From the NCBI GenBank assembly GCA_020746835.1, contig JAGPNK010000003.1, positions 1,178,001 through 1,242,000 of the forward strand: a stretch of 64,000 bases of DNA. The letters run 5' to 3'. The DNA comes from Stachybotrys elegans. Lineage: Eukaryota > Ascomycota > Sordariomycetes > Hypocreales > Stachybotryaceae. The first letter of the stretch is position 1. Each line of letters starts with the position of its first letter. The notes beneath the pieces were generated by a model. That model was not told where the DNA came from. It worked only from the letters and a program-made list of their open reading frames with translations, and made no database searches. The position numbers and the translations under genes are program-made. This document shows positions 1-12,381 of the stretch, one piece after another.

Positions 1-3000
1 TGTCATAATCATTCCACTTGAAACTTGCCAGCCGATAGGAGGTGTTGTGGATTAAACGTAAGATCCCCATATTGGATCGTGGCTGGACCCTGGGCCCCTT
101 AGTCGCTCCACTTGTGGCTTAGTCAATCACACAGGACGAGCCTGATGCGATGCTTCAACTTTCAACCCGAGCATGTCGGCTCTGAACAACATCGAATGGA
201 TTCAATTATGTGCAGTGGCGATCTCGGGCGGCCGGTTCGGATGCTAGCGAATAGGCTTTGTCTTCGTCTGTGGTGCTTTCATTGCGATCGCTCCTTGTAC
301 ACCATCAAACTCCACCTACCCTGTACCACAATCCGTGAAGATGCTTCATTCTCGAGATTCAAGATATGCAACCAGAGATCCTCACCTCCATAAAAGGCCA
401 GTAGGGGTTTACTGTCTTGGGTATCAGTTTGGGTATGCGTTTGGCGTTTTATGGGGTTCTGTCCTTCCATTTTGCCGAACATTCGATCCGCCATTCAACC
501 ATTGGCTTGTGGTGATGTTGTCTATAAGTGATAGATAATCAATGGTCGAAGAAAGCATCATATTATTTTAAAGAACTACATTGAGATGTACGGGAAATCA
601 GGCTGCCAATTCAACCAACACACACATTTAAGGAACAAAGAGCCTGCCAATCATGTCCCGGGAGTGTAGTGGACATTGGCGTGGCGAACCCAGAGCAACA
701 CATCGAATAGTCAGTAAAAAGGTGTAGAGGCAACTCTTAGGAAGGCCGACAGTGCATTAATGTACATCTCCCAAAGGCTCCAATGCAAATAGGTAGCTAG
801 ACGGTTCCGCTCAAAGAGTTATAGTTTGTACAGCATGCTCCTATCATGCCTCTGCCACCGACACAACGAATTGCCTTCCCTGGCGTACCTCTTGCATGCG
901 AGCACGCCGAGCCCGGCGATGACATATCAATTTTGGGCGCAGAAGATCAATTAGCCAGAACCTTCATGTAGAAGCTGCATGGAAAGATCGAAGGAATAAA
1001 GAAAGCACTGATCAGCTGTTGCTCCAACCAAAGATACAGGGTCAAGTCGGGATCATTGTAACGCTGAAGCCACCAGAAGTTCCCATCGGACGCACCCTGC
1101 AAAATGTGCCCCAGCTGTGCCGCAGGTCAAATAAAGAATCATGGGATCCAATGTACGACCACCTGGATGGCGGAAACGGCTGCTTCTCAATGCGGACATG
1201 GCACAGTAAAATGACACGGCACGAACTACACGAAGGAAGGCTACTCTACGTGCCTCCCAAGGCATTGAAGAGAGCTGGTGCTGAGCCTCGCCTGGCCCAT
1301 CCACATGGGCGTACAAGCAGGGCAAATCCCATTAACTGCCACAGTCACGATACGCCTGGCGCGCGATAGGAATCACGTATGTGCTCAGTCTCGCCATGGG
1401 TGGCATTCCAGCGAGAGGCGCGCCCGCTTCGCAGTCAGACATGTCTCGGGAAGCCAGAGGGTCGAGGCGCGGTGGATGCGGCCAGTTCCATCCGAGAGGA
1501 GAGGTCTCGCACAAGCGAGTCACGATGACACGAGGAGGTTTCTACGAACCCAAGTTCTGGAACCTAGGATGGACAGCAGAGAGCTTCTTAGATCTGGACG
1601 GTCAGGGAGCACTGGATTCTTGGCAATATTGGATGTGCCCTGTCGAAAGATTGTATGTCAGCTGCCAAATAAGGCTGACGGGAGTCCGCACGGAGGTGGA
1701 CGCCAACCCGAGATCCCAAATCCCAAATCCCAAAGCTATATTGGGATTCAAGTCTGACTTGCAGCCAGGCTAGCTCGTCCTTCGACCCACGTGGAAGGCC
1801 ACAGAAAGGACGACGAAGGCAATGGCTTCCGTTGCGAGCCGCGTCTGGAGGGGGGTGCTCAAGGCATTCCCTGGAAGGCAGATGAGTCCTTGTCTGTTGG
1901 TCCGACACGAAGAAAGGGAGCATTGGGTGGCACATGCGCAGTGCCACGATCCGTAGCGCATCGAGAATGTAGAGCATTTTCGCTTCCTGTGCATCTGTCT
2001 CCGCGGGGCGCGAGCCAAACGGATAACAGACACGGGGCCTCACCCGCTAGGCGTATGTTTTCACAGCATGTTATCGAGGGATAAGACATAACACAGCGAA
2101 GGAAATGGAGCGACTGGACTGAGGTTCAGCGTGGGCCAAGAGACGGCATGATTCAACGTGGAGCAGTCTTGATCAAGCAATTTGGAAGTCGTCTGGGTTG
2201 GCCCCGAGCTGACACGGGACCCATGAGTCCAATGTACGGCGCGAGGACCGGTGATGCTGATCAGTGATCAGCGCTCGCGATTACTCCAACGAACAATCAC
2301 GCGCAGAGCTTGGCCAAATCCCCTGCTCTCTATTCTGCCCCTTTGTCCCCGGTCTGCTCTGCTCATTTTGGCCGGGTAATGCTGCAAAGGGGGGCACCAG
2401 AGGGGACCGGGCGGCACAGCTTCCACGAAGAGAGCGAGTGCAATTAGGTGCACCTCGGAGAGGGGAGAAAATGGCCCCGCCCGCAACGGTGAGCCTGGTT
2501 GCTTCAGGTCCAAGAGGTTCCTGGACTGGCTAGGCGAGGAGGGTCCACGCAAGGGAGAGGAACAAGAGAGACGTGGAGACGCCTCTAGAACTGGCTCGTG
2601 AGCTGAGCTTTCGGGGTCGGGAGAGTCAAAGAAGGTTTTTTCTTGTTTGCTTGTTTGCTTGTATGCTTGTGGTAGGGTAGGACTGCAGGCCGTGAGGGTG
2701 GCGGCTATTTGTTTTACATTAGTTCTACAGGCTGCTCGGCAGCAGAATGTAAATGATTGGGTCACGGTTACAAGCTGAGAATGTGTCTCGTGGTTGGCTC
2801 GGAGGCAGATGCCCCGTTGGCTATGCCGATGCTTTCGACACCTGCTCCAGCCGTCGATTGCGCATTTGCAGAGGAGCGACGTTTCCACGACGGTCATCCC
2901 GTGGCGAGCGGTTGGCCTATGCGCTGCCTATGCGCTGCTTCGCGAGCCAGTGTTTGACGCGAGTTGCAGGATGCGGTAGTGGTACATAGCTCGGCTTTCC

Positions 3001-6000
3001 TCTGGGTTCAACAGCGATGAGGCGATGATGTGACCGTGACACGGGCTGGACGGTGGCTGCTAGGCCAATACATGACGTAGAGTGGGATACTGGTGGCCGC
3101 AGGGGTAGATGGATAACGCCGTGCCAATGCCCAGCTCACCGTTCCGTCCGTCGACGGACAGATGTGCAATTTCCAACATGACCCGTCAGCCTCGCGCCCC
3201 ATTCTAACGTGACCCCAAAGTTACCATCCATTGTAAAGTTTCTGGCCGTTGACTACCTGGCCGGCTGGGCTGGTCAAGTTGTACATGGCATTCCAGGTAT
3301 GGGAAGAGATGTGAACAATGGGCGGTTGCAGAATGGAGCCACCAAAGGAGGGGCATAATGCTTATCGGGAGGTTCCGTCCATTGTATTGGATACCGCTCA
3401 AATCCACATTTAGTTTGAAAGTGCTCATCGCTCCTAGCATCAACTATCTGCTAGCACACCACCGCAGCCGTACATTAATCGAGAATTCCTTTTCCCCAGA
3501 GCCACAATGTGCAAGCCCAAGCTTCACTTTTGGGCATCACATCTCTCTGGCCTCGCTGGGGTCATTTCTTAGATCTGGGAGTTGCTTCACAAGGCGGCAA
3601 GCCTGCATCACTGATAGGCTTTGCATTCCTTGATATACGTGAGCCTTGCTCTCTGTTTTCTTCTTCGATCCGGAAATTATTCTTTAGAGAAAAGGGGAAG
3701 AAGAACAATGAAAGAAGAAGAGCTTCTTGAGAAGACAAAAAGAACCGCTCAACAGGAAGCCTCAAACAATAACACACATTCTTCATATCAAGGGCAGGTT
3801 TAAAGAGCTTTACTTCTAAGACTCGAGTAGGATGTCAAGATGATTTGATAACGGAGCTTGGAGTATTTCATGCTCAGCCGATATATATCGTCACATTTCC
3901 TGGCATGTCTTATACTATCACCACATGATATCCTCTATCATCAGAGGGGCCCTCATCGAAGTCGCTGGTCTGTATCCCACTGGGGCACACGAACAGGGAA
4001 TCCTACACTATCAGCGCATATCTCCATGCTTGTGTCGAGGGTGGAGAGATTTCAGAGCACTGAGAGTTTTCTGGTCTGACAAATTTTATAACGCGGGCCA
4101 AGATGTACCCTTTTCTGTCTCTGAGTTGCTTCTCCTTGCTATGTGAAGCCAAGGCATCAAGACATAAGAAGCCGGGACCGCCAGAGACATCTCTGCTACC
4201 CAGTTTGACACCGCTTCGGTAGCCTGGAGACCTGAGTTGGAAAACAACTTGGCTGCACCGTCAGCTTCCCGGGATTTTGACCGGGACCGTCAGTTCGCGC
4301 AAGTTGCCTGTTATTCTCTAGTGAACGACGATCGCCGAAGCTATCAACACCCTGCTTCGGTGTGTGATTCGGATGTGATAGCTGAAAGCCGGAGGGATTG
4401 TGATCATTATATCCATATTCTTTAAAATTTGTCGATCACACCTGAAGCCCGAAGACTAGGCAGATGGGTGCCAATTTCCGTCAACCTACACGATAAAGTC
4501 AATCACGGGTCCACAAGGAGCGGATTTAAACTCACTGGATACAAAATGGCTGTTGATGGACGAGCCGGCACATGGACGATCTTCCGGAGCTCTAGCGGTG
4601 GTGGCCGCCATATTTCGTTGCATTATGAATAGGGATGGGATGGGTCATCGGCAGTTGAGGCTTCCAATTAGTGCCATGGCTGCCAAGGGATGTTCTATGG
4701 AAGAAGCCTAGACATGGGCTTATCATATCACAGGTGCTATTATGTTGGTAAGGCCGAGGAAGAGAAATTGTGCAAAATATGCGGGGGCCGTAGTTGCGAT
4801 GTCATGGCATGTTAGTAGCCCAGCGTTGAGGCGGGAGGAAGCAAAAGCCACCTCACCCGCGGAGCGAGAGACGATCAGCGGTTGCTTGTTGAAGTGGAAG
4901 AAGATCTTTGACGATAAGCATCGATCTCCCGGAAAAACAAGATCGTAGTCTCCCCAGTATTACAGAGCCGGTACGGATACTGAAAGAGGTACGGAATCGA
5001 CACGACACGCAAGCCGACGGCGACAAAACCTGCTTGTTGGTGGTATCGACTTTTCATTATGGAGACCGAATTATCCATAGGCTACATAACACCACTGTGC
5101 TATTTTATGCGGCCCCCAGCGGCACGCCTCCCGCAGTACTGGAAGGTTCACTTGGGTAGCACGCCCACGTCACTCGGGCAGTCGTACGGCGCACGGGTAC
5201 CTTGGGCTACGGACGGGTACTCTGTCAGCCAATAGTGTGTACCCAGCCCGGGGTGGGGTAGCGACGGCCCCCCTGCTAGCTCCGCGATAATTGAGATTGC
5301 AGGCCCCTGGGGTCCCCTGACGGATGGGCCTAACGCAGCGATCGGCAGCCCAGAGGGAGAGGTTAGTCAGGTACGAGCGGAGGTGGTGCTGGTGCAGCTC
5401 TTGGCCAGCCGGTGCGTGTGTACTTGGCCATCAGAAGCTCTAGCCCAGCGCCGGCGAACGCAGACATTGCGGCGAGGGACGGAGTGTTCCATGGCATGGC
5501 ATAGCATGGCATGGCTTCTGGGGCGAGCGGAGAAAGGGAAAGAACGAGGTGGCAGGTATTGAGGGATTGTTTGTCTGTGCTGGTGTGCCGTACCTAATGC
5601 CAGCTCAACGTCCACCAGAGGAAAAAAAAAATAATAAAAATTAAAAGTTGCTATTGTTGCATCTTGTCACCTCGTTATTTGTCTGTGCCGTCCGCCGCTC
5701 ACCTGAATAGTCGCCTCAGTTGTTATTATTACCAACAGCAACCTGCACTACTGGCTGACCGCACACCCTCTCTGGCTTTTTCCGCGCACACTGCTGACGC
5801 TTGGCCGTGATGGGGACCCATTCGTTTCCAGTACGGGTAAAGCCTCGAGGGAGGCCATGGCGGCGCTTCGGTTCATCCTATTAGCACGCTACCTCCGAGG
5901 TACATGCCCCTCGGGTGCGTCTGCATTGTTGACGCAGGTAGCCGGTGGAATGGTGGGCGCGTACCTCTGCACCATGCGTGACTTGCGCACGTGTTCCTCT

Positions 6001-6235
6001 GCTTGTGCCTTGCGCCTGCCTGCCATGTTTGCTCATGCCATGCATGCCGCGCGCCGCTCCTCAGGAACTCGGAGCAGCCTCCCTTGCGTCCCCCCTTTTG
6101 CATAGATGCCTTTCCTCTGCCACGGCCTGTATCGTCTCGTCTCGCTCTGAAGACATGTCCCGCGTCATTCCTCGCCAATGTATGTACCGAGTAACGCGCA
6201 AGGATTGATTGATGCAGCGCATGGCAGCAGTTCAC
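1..6235. other. gene-poor stretch, no supported gene
   Basis: I read both strands and found only short open frames with no recognisable domain, no credible splice structure and no tRNA. The longest frame (minus strand 2268-2897, about 209 codons) has no family resemblance. The one structured item is a 53-bp dispersed repeat copy at 3956-4008. Base composition is mixed, without the strong AT bias of RIP-destroyed transposons. It may hold upstream regulatory sequence of the Msb2 gene. Confidence 0.6.
3956..4008 (+). repeat. short dispersed repeat, copy A
   Basis: This 53-bp block recurs at 50014-50066 (inverted) and 57391-57443 (direct). It differs from the 57 kb copy at four positions by eye. 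The core reads CTGGTCTGTATCCCA then a one-base variable site and TGGGGCACACGAAC. It has open frames in two phases, so it could be a relic coding segment or the conserved part of a small mobile element. Flanking similarity fades quickly outside the block. Confidence 0.7.
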
Positions 6236-7520
6236 ACCTACCTCAGGTCGTTAGCCTGGCGGGACTCTCTTTCCCTCGTTTTTGTTAGCCAGGGCGTAAA
6301 GGGGGGCCCCCGCCCCACCCCCATCTCGCTGCCCCTGGCCTGACAAGAACCCACCGCCGTCTCTTCAGTGATGGCTGCGCCTCTCTGCTCTGTTCGGCTC
6401 TCTTCCTGCCCGTCCTGCTTCCTGTTTCTGTTCCTGTAATCTGCGCGTACCTGGTCCGGGTCAGTCTGGTGCTGTCTAGTTCGTGCTCCCACGCCCCCTT
6501 CCCTGGTTCCCTTGTCCTCGTCGCTGTCGCTCACGCTCACGCTGGGCCTCGTTGGCTCCTCTTGGCCTCGCTCTCTTGCTGGCAGCCAGAGATTGGACTG
6601 GAGCCAACTGTGGACTGTCCTTGTCTTCCCCGGCCCTGCCAGCCTTTTCTCTGACTTGATGGCGTGCTGGTCCGCCTGCCGTCTCTGAGCTTTCTGTCTA
6701 CGTTTCCTCTCTCGCTCACTCTCCCTGCCGTCCTCTGCTCCCCTTCCCACCCCTCCTCACATACCCTTGTCCGCTGTCGTGTTTCCATTCGCCCACCCAT
6801 TCCTTCGTTTCCCACCTCCTGCATTGCTTTCCCTTCCCTGTCCCTGTCACTACCTTACTTTGTCACTCGTTTTCCCGCCCATTTTGTCTTCCTCTTCCTT
6901 CTTTCCTTTCTCCTCTCTTCTCCCACCCCTTCCCACGGACAAGCGACGTCGTCTTCCTGACTCTACGACCAACGGCCCGCGCCCTCAGTCAGTCTCCCGT
7001 TCCCTCACGAGACGCCTGTTCAGCTTCAACTTGCCCGGTCGACGCCAAAGGGGATCGCCCGTGTTTTTCTGCCTTCCCAATGTTGTTGAATTGACGATTC
7101 CCCGACTCTCCCTAATTGCAACTCGCTCGCGCCTCATCCGCCGACACCCACGAGACAGAATCATCGGGCTGTTCTGACGACGCGCACCAATTCCCACACA
7201 CTCTCCTGACGATTTTCGTCAAGTCGCTCTTTTCCCCATATCAGCTCAGCCATCAAGAGAATCAACTCTTGATTTGCTTCAGTAATGTGAGTAATGACTA
7301 AGTCGACGTGCATCATCTGAGACATTGTACCTTCACCACCCCTTGACCTGTCGAGACCTAGCCAACACAGCCTCGCGACTTGGCAGAAGGAGAACCTGCA
7401 CCACAGCGTCCCGTGCTTTGCTTTGTTCTTCTCACCAGGCTCAGTACTTACCTGGCTTTGTAGATCAAACACACTCGTTGACAGCATTGTCAAGTACATT
7501 CGCTCAGTATCATTCTGACA
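6236..7520 (+). promoter_or_regulatory. pyrimidine-rich promoter/long leader of the Msb2-type gene
   Basis: From about 6,340 to 7,110 the plus strand is strongly C+T rich with many short CT runs, which is typical of the promoter and transcription-start region of highly regulated filamentous-fungal genes. The following stretch carries GTGAGT at 7287, which could be the donor of another leader intron ending near 7370 (CAACACAG). Several upstream ATGs lie here, so upstream-ORF control of the mucin is possible. The start of transcription cannot be fixed from sequence alone. Confidence 0.45.
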
Positions 7521-7611
7521 GTGAGTCTCGCCCCCTGTCGCCGACCACGTCCACCTCGACCATCCCGTACCGGCGCTCGTGACGAAGGATACCGATACTA
7601 ACGCGCCACAG
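7521..7611 (+). other. 5'-UTR intron of the Msb2-type gene
   Basis: The donor is GTGAGT at 7521, the branch site TACTAAC at 7596-7602 is a perfect match to the yeast consensus, and the acceptor is CACAG ending at 7611. The 91-nt length and the short branch-to-acceptor distance fit fungal introns. It ends 74 nt before the ATG at 7686, so it lies in the untranslated leader. Confidence 0.75.
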
Positions 7612-7685
7612 TATCTGTATCTCTACCATAGCTTGGCTATACACCACATTCTTTACCACAAACGACCGGAGTGAAGGCGGCAAAA

Positions 7686-10250
7686 ATGCAGACCAAGGCC
7701 CTCACCTTGGCCGCCCTCGTGGCTCTGGCTACCAATGCCGCGGCCGACCAGCAGCGACCTCGCATCTATTACCCTCGCAATGTGAAGCGTCAGTTGTTCC
7801 AGAACGGTACCATCACCAGTGCTCAGCCCGCCCCCGAATCCACAGTCGCCTCTGGCGATGAGTCTTCTCTCAGCAGCCGACAGACCACTTTCTCCGACTT
7901 CCTTACCAGCATCTTCAGCAGCTCCAGCTCAGCAGATAGCAACCCGGATGACGAGCCTTCCACGAACCCTGGTCCCATCTTTGTCGAGCCGAGCAATAGC
8001 GGCAGCTCCTCCGACCCTGAGAGCTCTCGGCCTGTCGGTACTGGCAATCAGCCCGTTACCGAGCCCACTGCTCGCCCTCCCACCACAAGCAACGAGCCGC
8101 CTGCCGAGCCGGACACGAGCAGCAACAATGAGGACTCTGGCCCAACTTCTGAAGGCCCAATTGTTGTTGGCCCTACCGGCCTCATCTCCACAACCGCGAG
8201 CACGACGACTGGCCCATCTTCCACCCGCAGCTCTTCTGCATCTGATCCGGAGAGCGACATCTCAGCTCCTCCCTCTTCCCAGGGCTCTGCTACCGTCCCG
8301 GCGCCTTCCACAACCACCTCGAGTGGACTCCTGGATGGAGTCGAGACCATGATCAGTGAGATCCTGGAACCCACGACAACCGAGGTGACTTCGGCTCCTG
8401 AGGTCAGCTCAACTCCTATCTCGGATGAACCTAGCAGCCCTGTCTCTGAGCCCGTCTCGACCCCCGTTACCAGTGAACCTCCTGCTGAGCCTACGAGTCT
8501 GTCACTCCCTCCCATCCTGCCTGATCCAGAGACGAGCACGACTGCCTCGGAGTCTACTACCACTGCCTCCTCGAGCGCCAGCCCGGTCACTACAGTTTCG
8601 ACGCCCATCACCTCGGAGCCAACGCCCATCACCACGGACTCTACGCCCGTCACGGAGCCGACGCCCATCACCACGGACTCGACGCCCATCACAGAGCCGA
8701 CGCCCATCACCACGGAATCTACGCCCGTCACGGAGCCGACACCCATCACTACGGACTCGACGCCTGTCACGGAGCCGACTCCAATTACCACCGACTCGAC
8801 GCCCATCACCACGGTGTCGACGCCTACCACCACCGACACTGTTGTGACTCCTCCCGTTTCTGAGACGGACTTGAGCACCACCGTTTCCACGCCCACCAGC
8901 GATCCCATCAGCGATCCCGGTAGTGTCACGTCTCCTCCTACCATCACTTCTACGCCTGTCCCCACTCCTCCTACGACGACCATCATCACTACCCCGGGTC
9001 CCGGAGACAACAACTCGACGACCGTGGATCCTCCTACCAGCGAGCCTCCCACGTCTGTTACCACTCCGCTCCCTGACCCGCCTACCACCAACGTCACTAC
9101 CCCAGGCGTCTCTACGACTGTGACTCCTCCTACTACCCTGATCCCTGGTACCACTACGACTCCTACCGGCACTCGTACCGCTACTTCGGAGCCCGAGGAG
9201 ACCACCGAGCCCCCTGCTCTCACCACGAGCTCTCCGGTTGATCCTGTCACCAGCATCCGCCCCATCTCGACTCTCACCGATCCTGACGCTTGGCTCCCTA
9301 CTACCATCATTGGCGCTCCCACCACCTCTCTGACGTTCACGGCTCCTACCCGCGTTGTCACGGCCACGACGTCCCAGGGTTTCCCCAGTGGCCTCCCCGT
9401 GGTTATTAGGCCTCAAGACGACACAGATGAGACAGCCCCCGAGGGAACCGTCCCCATCCAGATTGGCTTCGAGTATCAGCTCAACTACCAGTTTGTCGCC
9501 GAAAACCCTACTGCTGCTGCTCAGATCTTCCAGTATCTTCCTTGGGCTCTCGCCGATGCTGCCGGTATCGATAGGTCTAGGATTCCCGTTATTAAGCTGG
9601 TTCCTTTCGACACTGTTGCGAACCTCGGCTACTGGACCACTCTTGCTAAGCTGCACTACCCCGAGACCCTGATTGATAACCTGCAGATGGACCTGTGGAC
9701 TCGCAACTCGCCTCTCTACAACAACGATCTTAGCATTGTTCGTGACCTCACTGCTATCATCAACCCTCGTATTAACCTTCTGGGTGACGACGAGAGTGGC
9801 TTGGGAGGCGCCGAGAACAACAACGGCAACGGTAATGAAAACAACGGAGGTGGCAACAACAACAACGATGCCTTCGACTCGGGTAACCGTGGCGAGCAGT
9901 CCTCCTCTCAGCAGGGCACCACGGCTGCTATTGCTGTGGGCGCCTTTGGCCTCTCTGTCATGTACGGTGCCGCCATGTTCATCGTTGCTCGCCGTTACAA
10001 GCGCAAGAGGCAGGCTCACCAGCGCAGCAGCTCTGTGGGAACCAGCGAGATGTCTGAGAGCCAGTATGGCGGTAACGGAAGCCCCGCTCTGATGGGTGGT
10101 GCCCTCATGAGCCAGGAGTTCTCCAACTACGGTGGTGTGGCTGGTGGCCGTGAGAGCCATGGCAGCGGCCGTAGCGGCATGAACAACTCGGTCCGCACCG
10201 CTGGCATTTCTGCTCCTGTGGCGGCCTCCAACACTCTGGGCTGGAACTAA
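7686..10250 (+). CDS. msb2: Msb2-type transmembrane signalling mucin
   Basis: Single-exon protein of 854 residues, a cell-surface mucin sensor. Msb2 proteins act upstream of the Cdc42/Ste20 MAP-kinase cascades for filamentous or invasive growth and osmotic sensing. Seen: a signal peptide (MQTKALTLAALVALA), a very Ser/Thr/Pro-rich ectodomain at about residues 40-585, a compact non-repetitive block at about 589-699 (begins IQIGFEYQLNYQF) that matches my memory of the Hkr1/Msb2 homology domain, an Asn/Gly linker, one membrane span at about 745-768 followed by RRYKRKR, and a cytoplasmic tail of about 86 residues. A 39-nt tandem repeat at 8622-8816 encodes PITTDSTPVTEPT-like units. The ATG at 7686 is chosen because it starts the signal peptide. 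The long antisense frames here are artefacts of codon bias. Confidence 0.9.
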   Translation: MQTKALTLAALVALATNAAADQQRPRIYYPRNVKRQLFQNGTITSAQPAPESTVASGDESSLSSRQTTFSDFLTSIFSSSSSADSNPDDEPSTNPGPIFVEPSNSGSSSDPESSRPVGTGNQPVTEPTARPPTTSNEPPAEPDTSSNNEDSGPTSEGPIVVGPTGLISTTASTTTGPSSTRSSSASDPESDISAPPSSQGSATVPAPSTTTSSGLLDGVETMISEILEPTTTEVTSAPEVSSTPISDEPSSPVSEPVSTPVTSEPPAEPTSLSLPPILPDPETSTTASESTTTASSSASPVTTVSTPITSEPTPITTDSTPVTEPTPITTDSTPITEPTPITTESTPVTEPTPITTDSTPVTEPTPITTDSTPITTVSTPTTTDTVVTPPVSETDLSTTVSTPTSDPISDPGSVTSPPTITSTPVPTPPTTTIITTPGPGDNNSTTVDPPTSEPPTSVTTPLPDPPTTNVTTPGVSTTVTPPTTLIPGTTTTPTGTRTATSEPEETTEPPALTTSSPVDPVTSIRPISTLTDPDAWLPTTIIGAPTTSLTFTAPTRVVTATTSQGFPSGLPVVIRPQDDTDETAPEGTVPIQIGFEYQLNYQFVAENPTAAAQIFQYLPWALADAAGIDRSRIPVIKLVPFDTVANLGYWTTLAKLHYPETLIDNLQMDLWTRNSPLYNNDLSIVRDLTAIINPRINLLGDDESGLGGAENNNGNGNENNGGGNNNNDAFDSGNRGEQSSSQQGTTAAIAVGAFGLSVMYGAAMFIVARRYKRKRQAHQRSSSVGTSEMSESQYGGNGSPALMGGALMSQEFSNYGGVAGGRESHGSGRSGMNNSVRTAGISAPVAASNTLGWN
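8622..8816 (+). repeat. 39-nt tandem repeat in the mucin domain
   Basis: Five units in register start at 8622, 8661, 8700, 8739 and 8778. Each encodes a 13-residue block of the form TPITTDSTPVTEP. Unit-to-unit differences are mostly silent or D/E, V/I exchanges. Such arrays change copy number easily between strains and tune the length of the O-glycosylated stalk. Confidence 0.9.
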
Positions 10251-12381
10251 TGACGACGATTTCCATGCTCCGTTCCATGCGATCTGAAGCATCACCAACT
10301 ACTATCACTACCATTACAAACGTTTTCTTTATCGAGTTCTTTTTTCTTCTCTTCAATTGGATACCCTTCGCGAGGACTGTTGGGAACCAGATTTGCAGAG
10401 CAAGCATGGCTTTCGGTCCTGAGGCAAGTCGCCTCGGAGCTGAACATGGCTGACGGAAGCCAGTCGCTGTGCTCGGCAATCTCTTCCCTTTGTTTTTAAC
10501 CTTTCCTCCATCGCAGTGCGGCGTGCGTTTGGCATAGACTCGGCTGCGTTGCAGAAAAGCATTATTATTCAGCCCATCCGACACGATACAAGGGTATAGT
10601 CCTGGTTGGACCCCTTTCATCTTAACTTCTTGGATTTGGTCTCGGCGACCTGGGCATATTATTTTTATAATTTCTCCCACATCTACAGCACCTATCTTTT
10701 CCCTTTTTTTCTCTATGAGAGAGTGTATTGTTTTTTGGTGGTGTTTTTGTTGAACATGTGGACGCGAGGATGGTGATGTTGAATTCGGCAGATGGCATGG
10801 GCTGATGGCTGACGGCATATCTCGGGACCGCCGCGTGCTGCCTGGCGTACACTGTTGTATGGTGGGCACCATGGCTGGCGAGACTGCCGGCTAGCTCCAT
10901 CTAGGTGGCAAACTGCAACAATCCATGCTACGAGCAGCTCCGCACATCGCCTGTTCGTTCAGCATGACTGTCATGCCTGATGGAGCTCGCCGGCCGGGAT
11001 ATACGACTGCACGAGCATGCTGGAGTTGGTTATCATTGTCTATGATCATGTATATAAGGCAATAGAGTGAATCATGGATACTATCTACTCATCTCGTCGC
11101 TACCTCTGCGTGCCAAACGTGACCCTATTCATTCTTTTCTTTCCGTCCTCATCTCCAGTTGTGCACGTGTCGAATTCGGCGAATTTGGGGCGTAGAAGTC
11201 TCACAGAGGGATCCTCGGTGCTATCGAGTCCTTGGGAACGATTCCGTGAGCTCATGTTGAACAAGATAGTCCAACAAGATGATAGTCTTGACCAAACACG
11301 GCTCGGTTAGCATCTGTGGGGTCGGGATTGATGCACGTCACGTCACCACCCTGAAAGACTTGCTCGCCAATCGCGCCGCTTACCCCCTCCCGTGTGATGT
11401 ACTCGCCATTGACGTCCCTGGAACGCAACATGCCGCACATCGCTGCATAGGATGTGATGATCTCCAGAGGAAGTGCGACCAACGCTGGGTGTGCTCACGA
11501 CGCTTCCCTTGGACCAAGCCATCCACCGTGGTACCAAACAATGGCTGAAACAAGTTACGAAGCCGGCAACGGATAGCGGCGTCCCCGGGCTTTCGGGAAT
11601 ATGGCACGCGGGGCGATGCTCTTTCTCGACTTCGGGGCGTGCGAGTTGGTTTCTTCGTTGGCTGGTGGCTCAAGCCCAGGCCACTGCTTTGTTTAGCCAA
11701 TGCTACCGTCGTGCAGTTTGCATGCAAAGATAAGACGATGTAACGGGCAACGATTGGTCATGTGCACGGAGCAGTGCCAATACGAGTTAATGGCATCCAC
11801 GCGCCCACGTATGCCTCGGCGAAGTAGCGACGACGAGCGGATGGGATGGTACAACCGGCAGTGCTTGCGCCATGTGAACATTGTGCTTTTTGTCAGTCAA
11901 TGGATAGGGCTTGAATGGTGTATTGTTCTTTCTTTCTTTCTTCCTTTTTTCTTTTCTCTCTTCTTTTGAGGGTGCTCTCGGGGGACGGGATGCCGAAATG
12001 ACGATGGAACCCCGAGATGTAATTCAGCTCGCCGACATGTCTTCATCATTGCCGACTTCTGACCGCTGGGGACTTGCAGAGAAGCAGGTCCACTGCGTGG
12101 AATACCTTTTTGGGATGTAATGGTCGCGATGCAACCGAGCTCCATTGATGGCTGTGAGGTGATTCGTCGTCCCAAAGCCTGCAGGCGAAGCCTCAGCACT
12201 CCTACGCATGCATGATGCCGACTATCCGTCATCTATATTGTGCGCTGTTGAAAACCCCGCGCCGGCTGATGGGTATTTATTCCTCCAGACCAACAATCGT
12301 TTGCGTCACTGTCTTCACTGGTGCCATCTCGCCAAAGCAAGCATTACCTTGACTCGACTAGATACTCGAACAGTATTCACC
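10251..12381. other. intergenic region, no supported gene
   Basis: The first part is the likely 3' UTR of the mucin gene. A CT-rich run lies at 11926-11968 and a TATATAAGG-like box at about 11050. Open frames are short, overlap on both strands and show no domain or splice pattern. I see no gene in it. Confidence 0.5.

Noticed and set aside
2268..2897. 209-codon minus-strand frame
   Set aside because: No domain, no signal peptide, no conserved pattern; it is overlapped by other unsupported frames.
8048..10298. Long minus-strand open frames (439 and 598 codons) opposite the mucin gene
   Set aside because: They are mirror images of the Thr/Pro/Ser codon bias, rich in Gly/Val/Arg with no domain.
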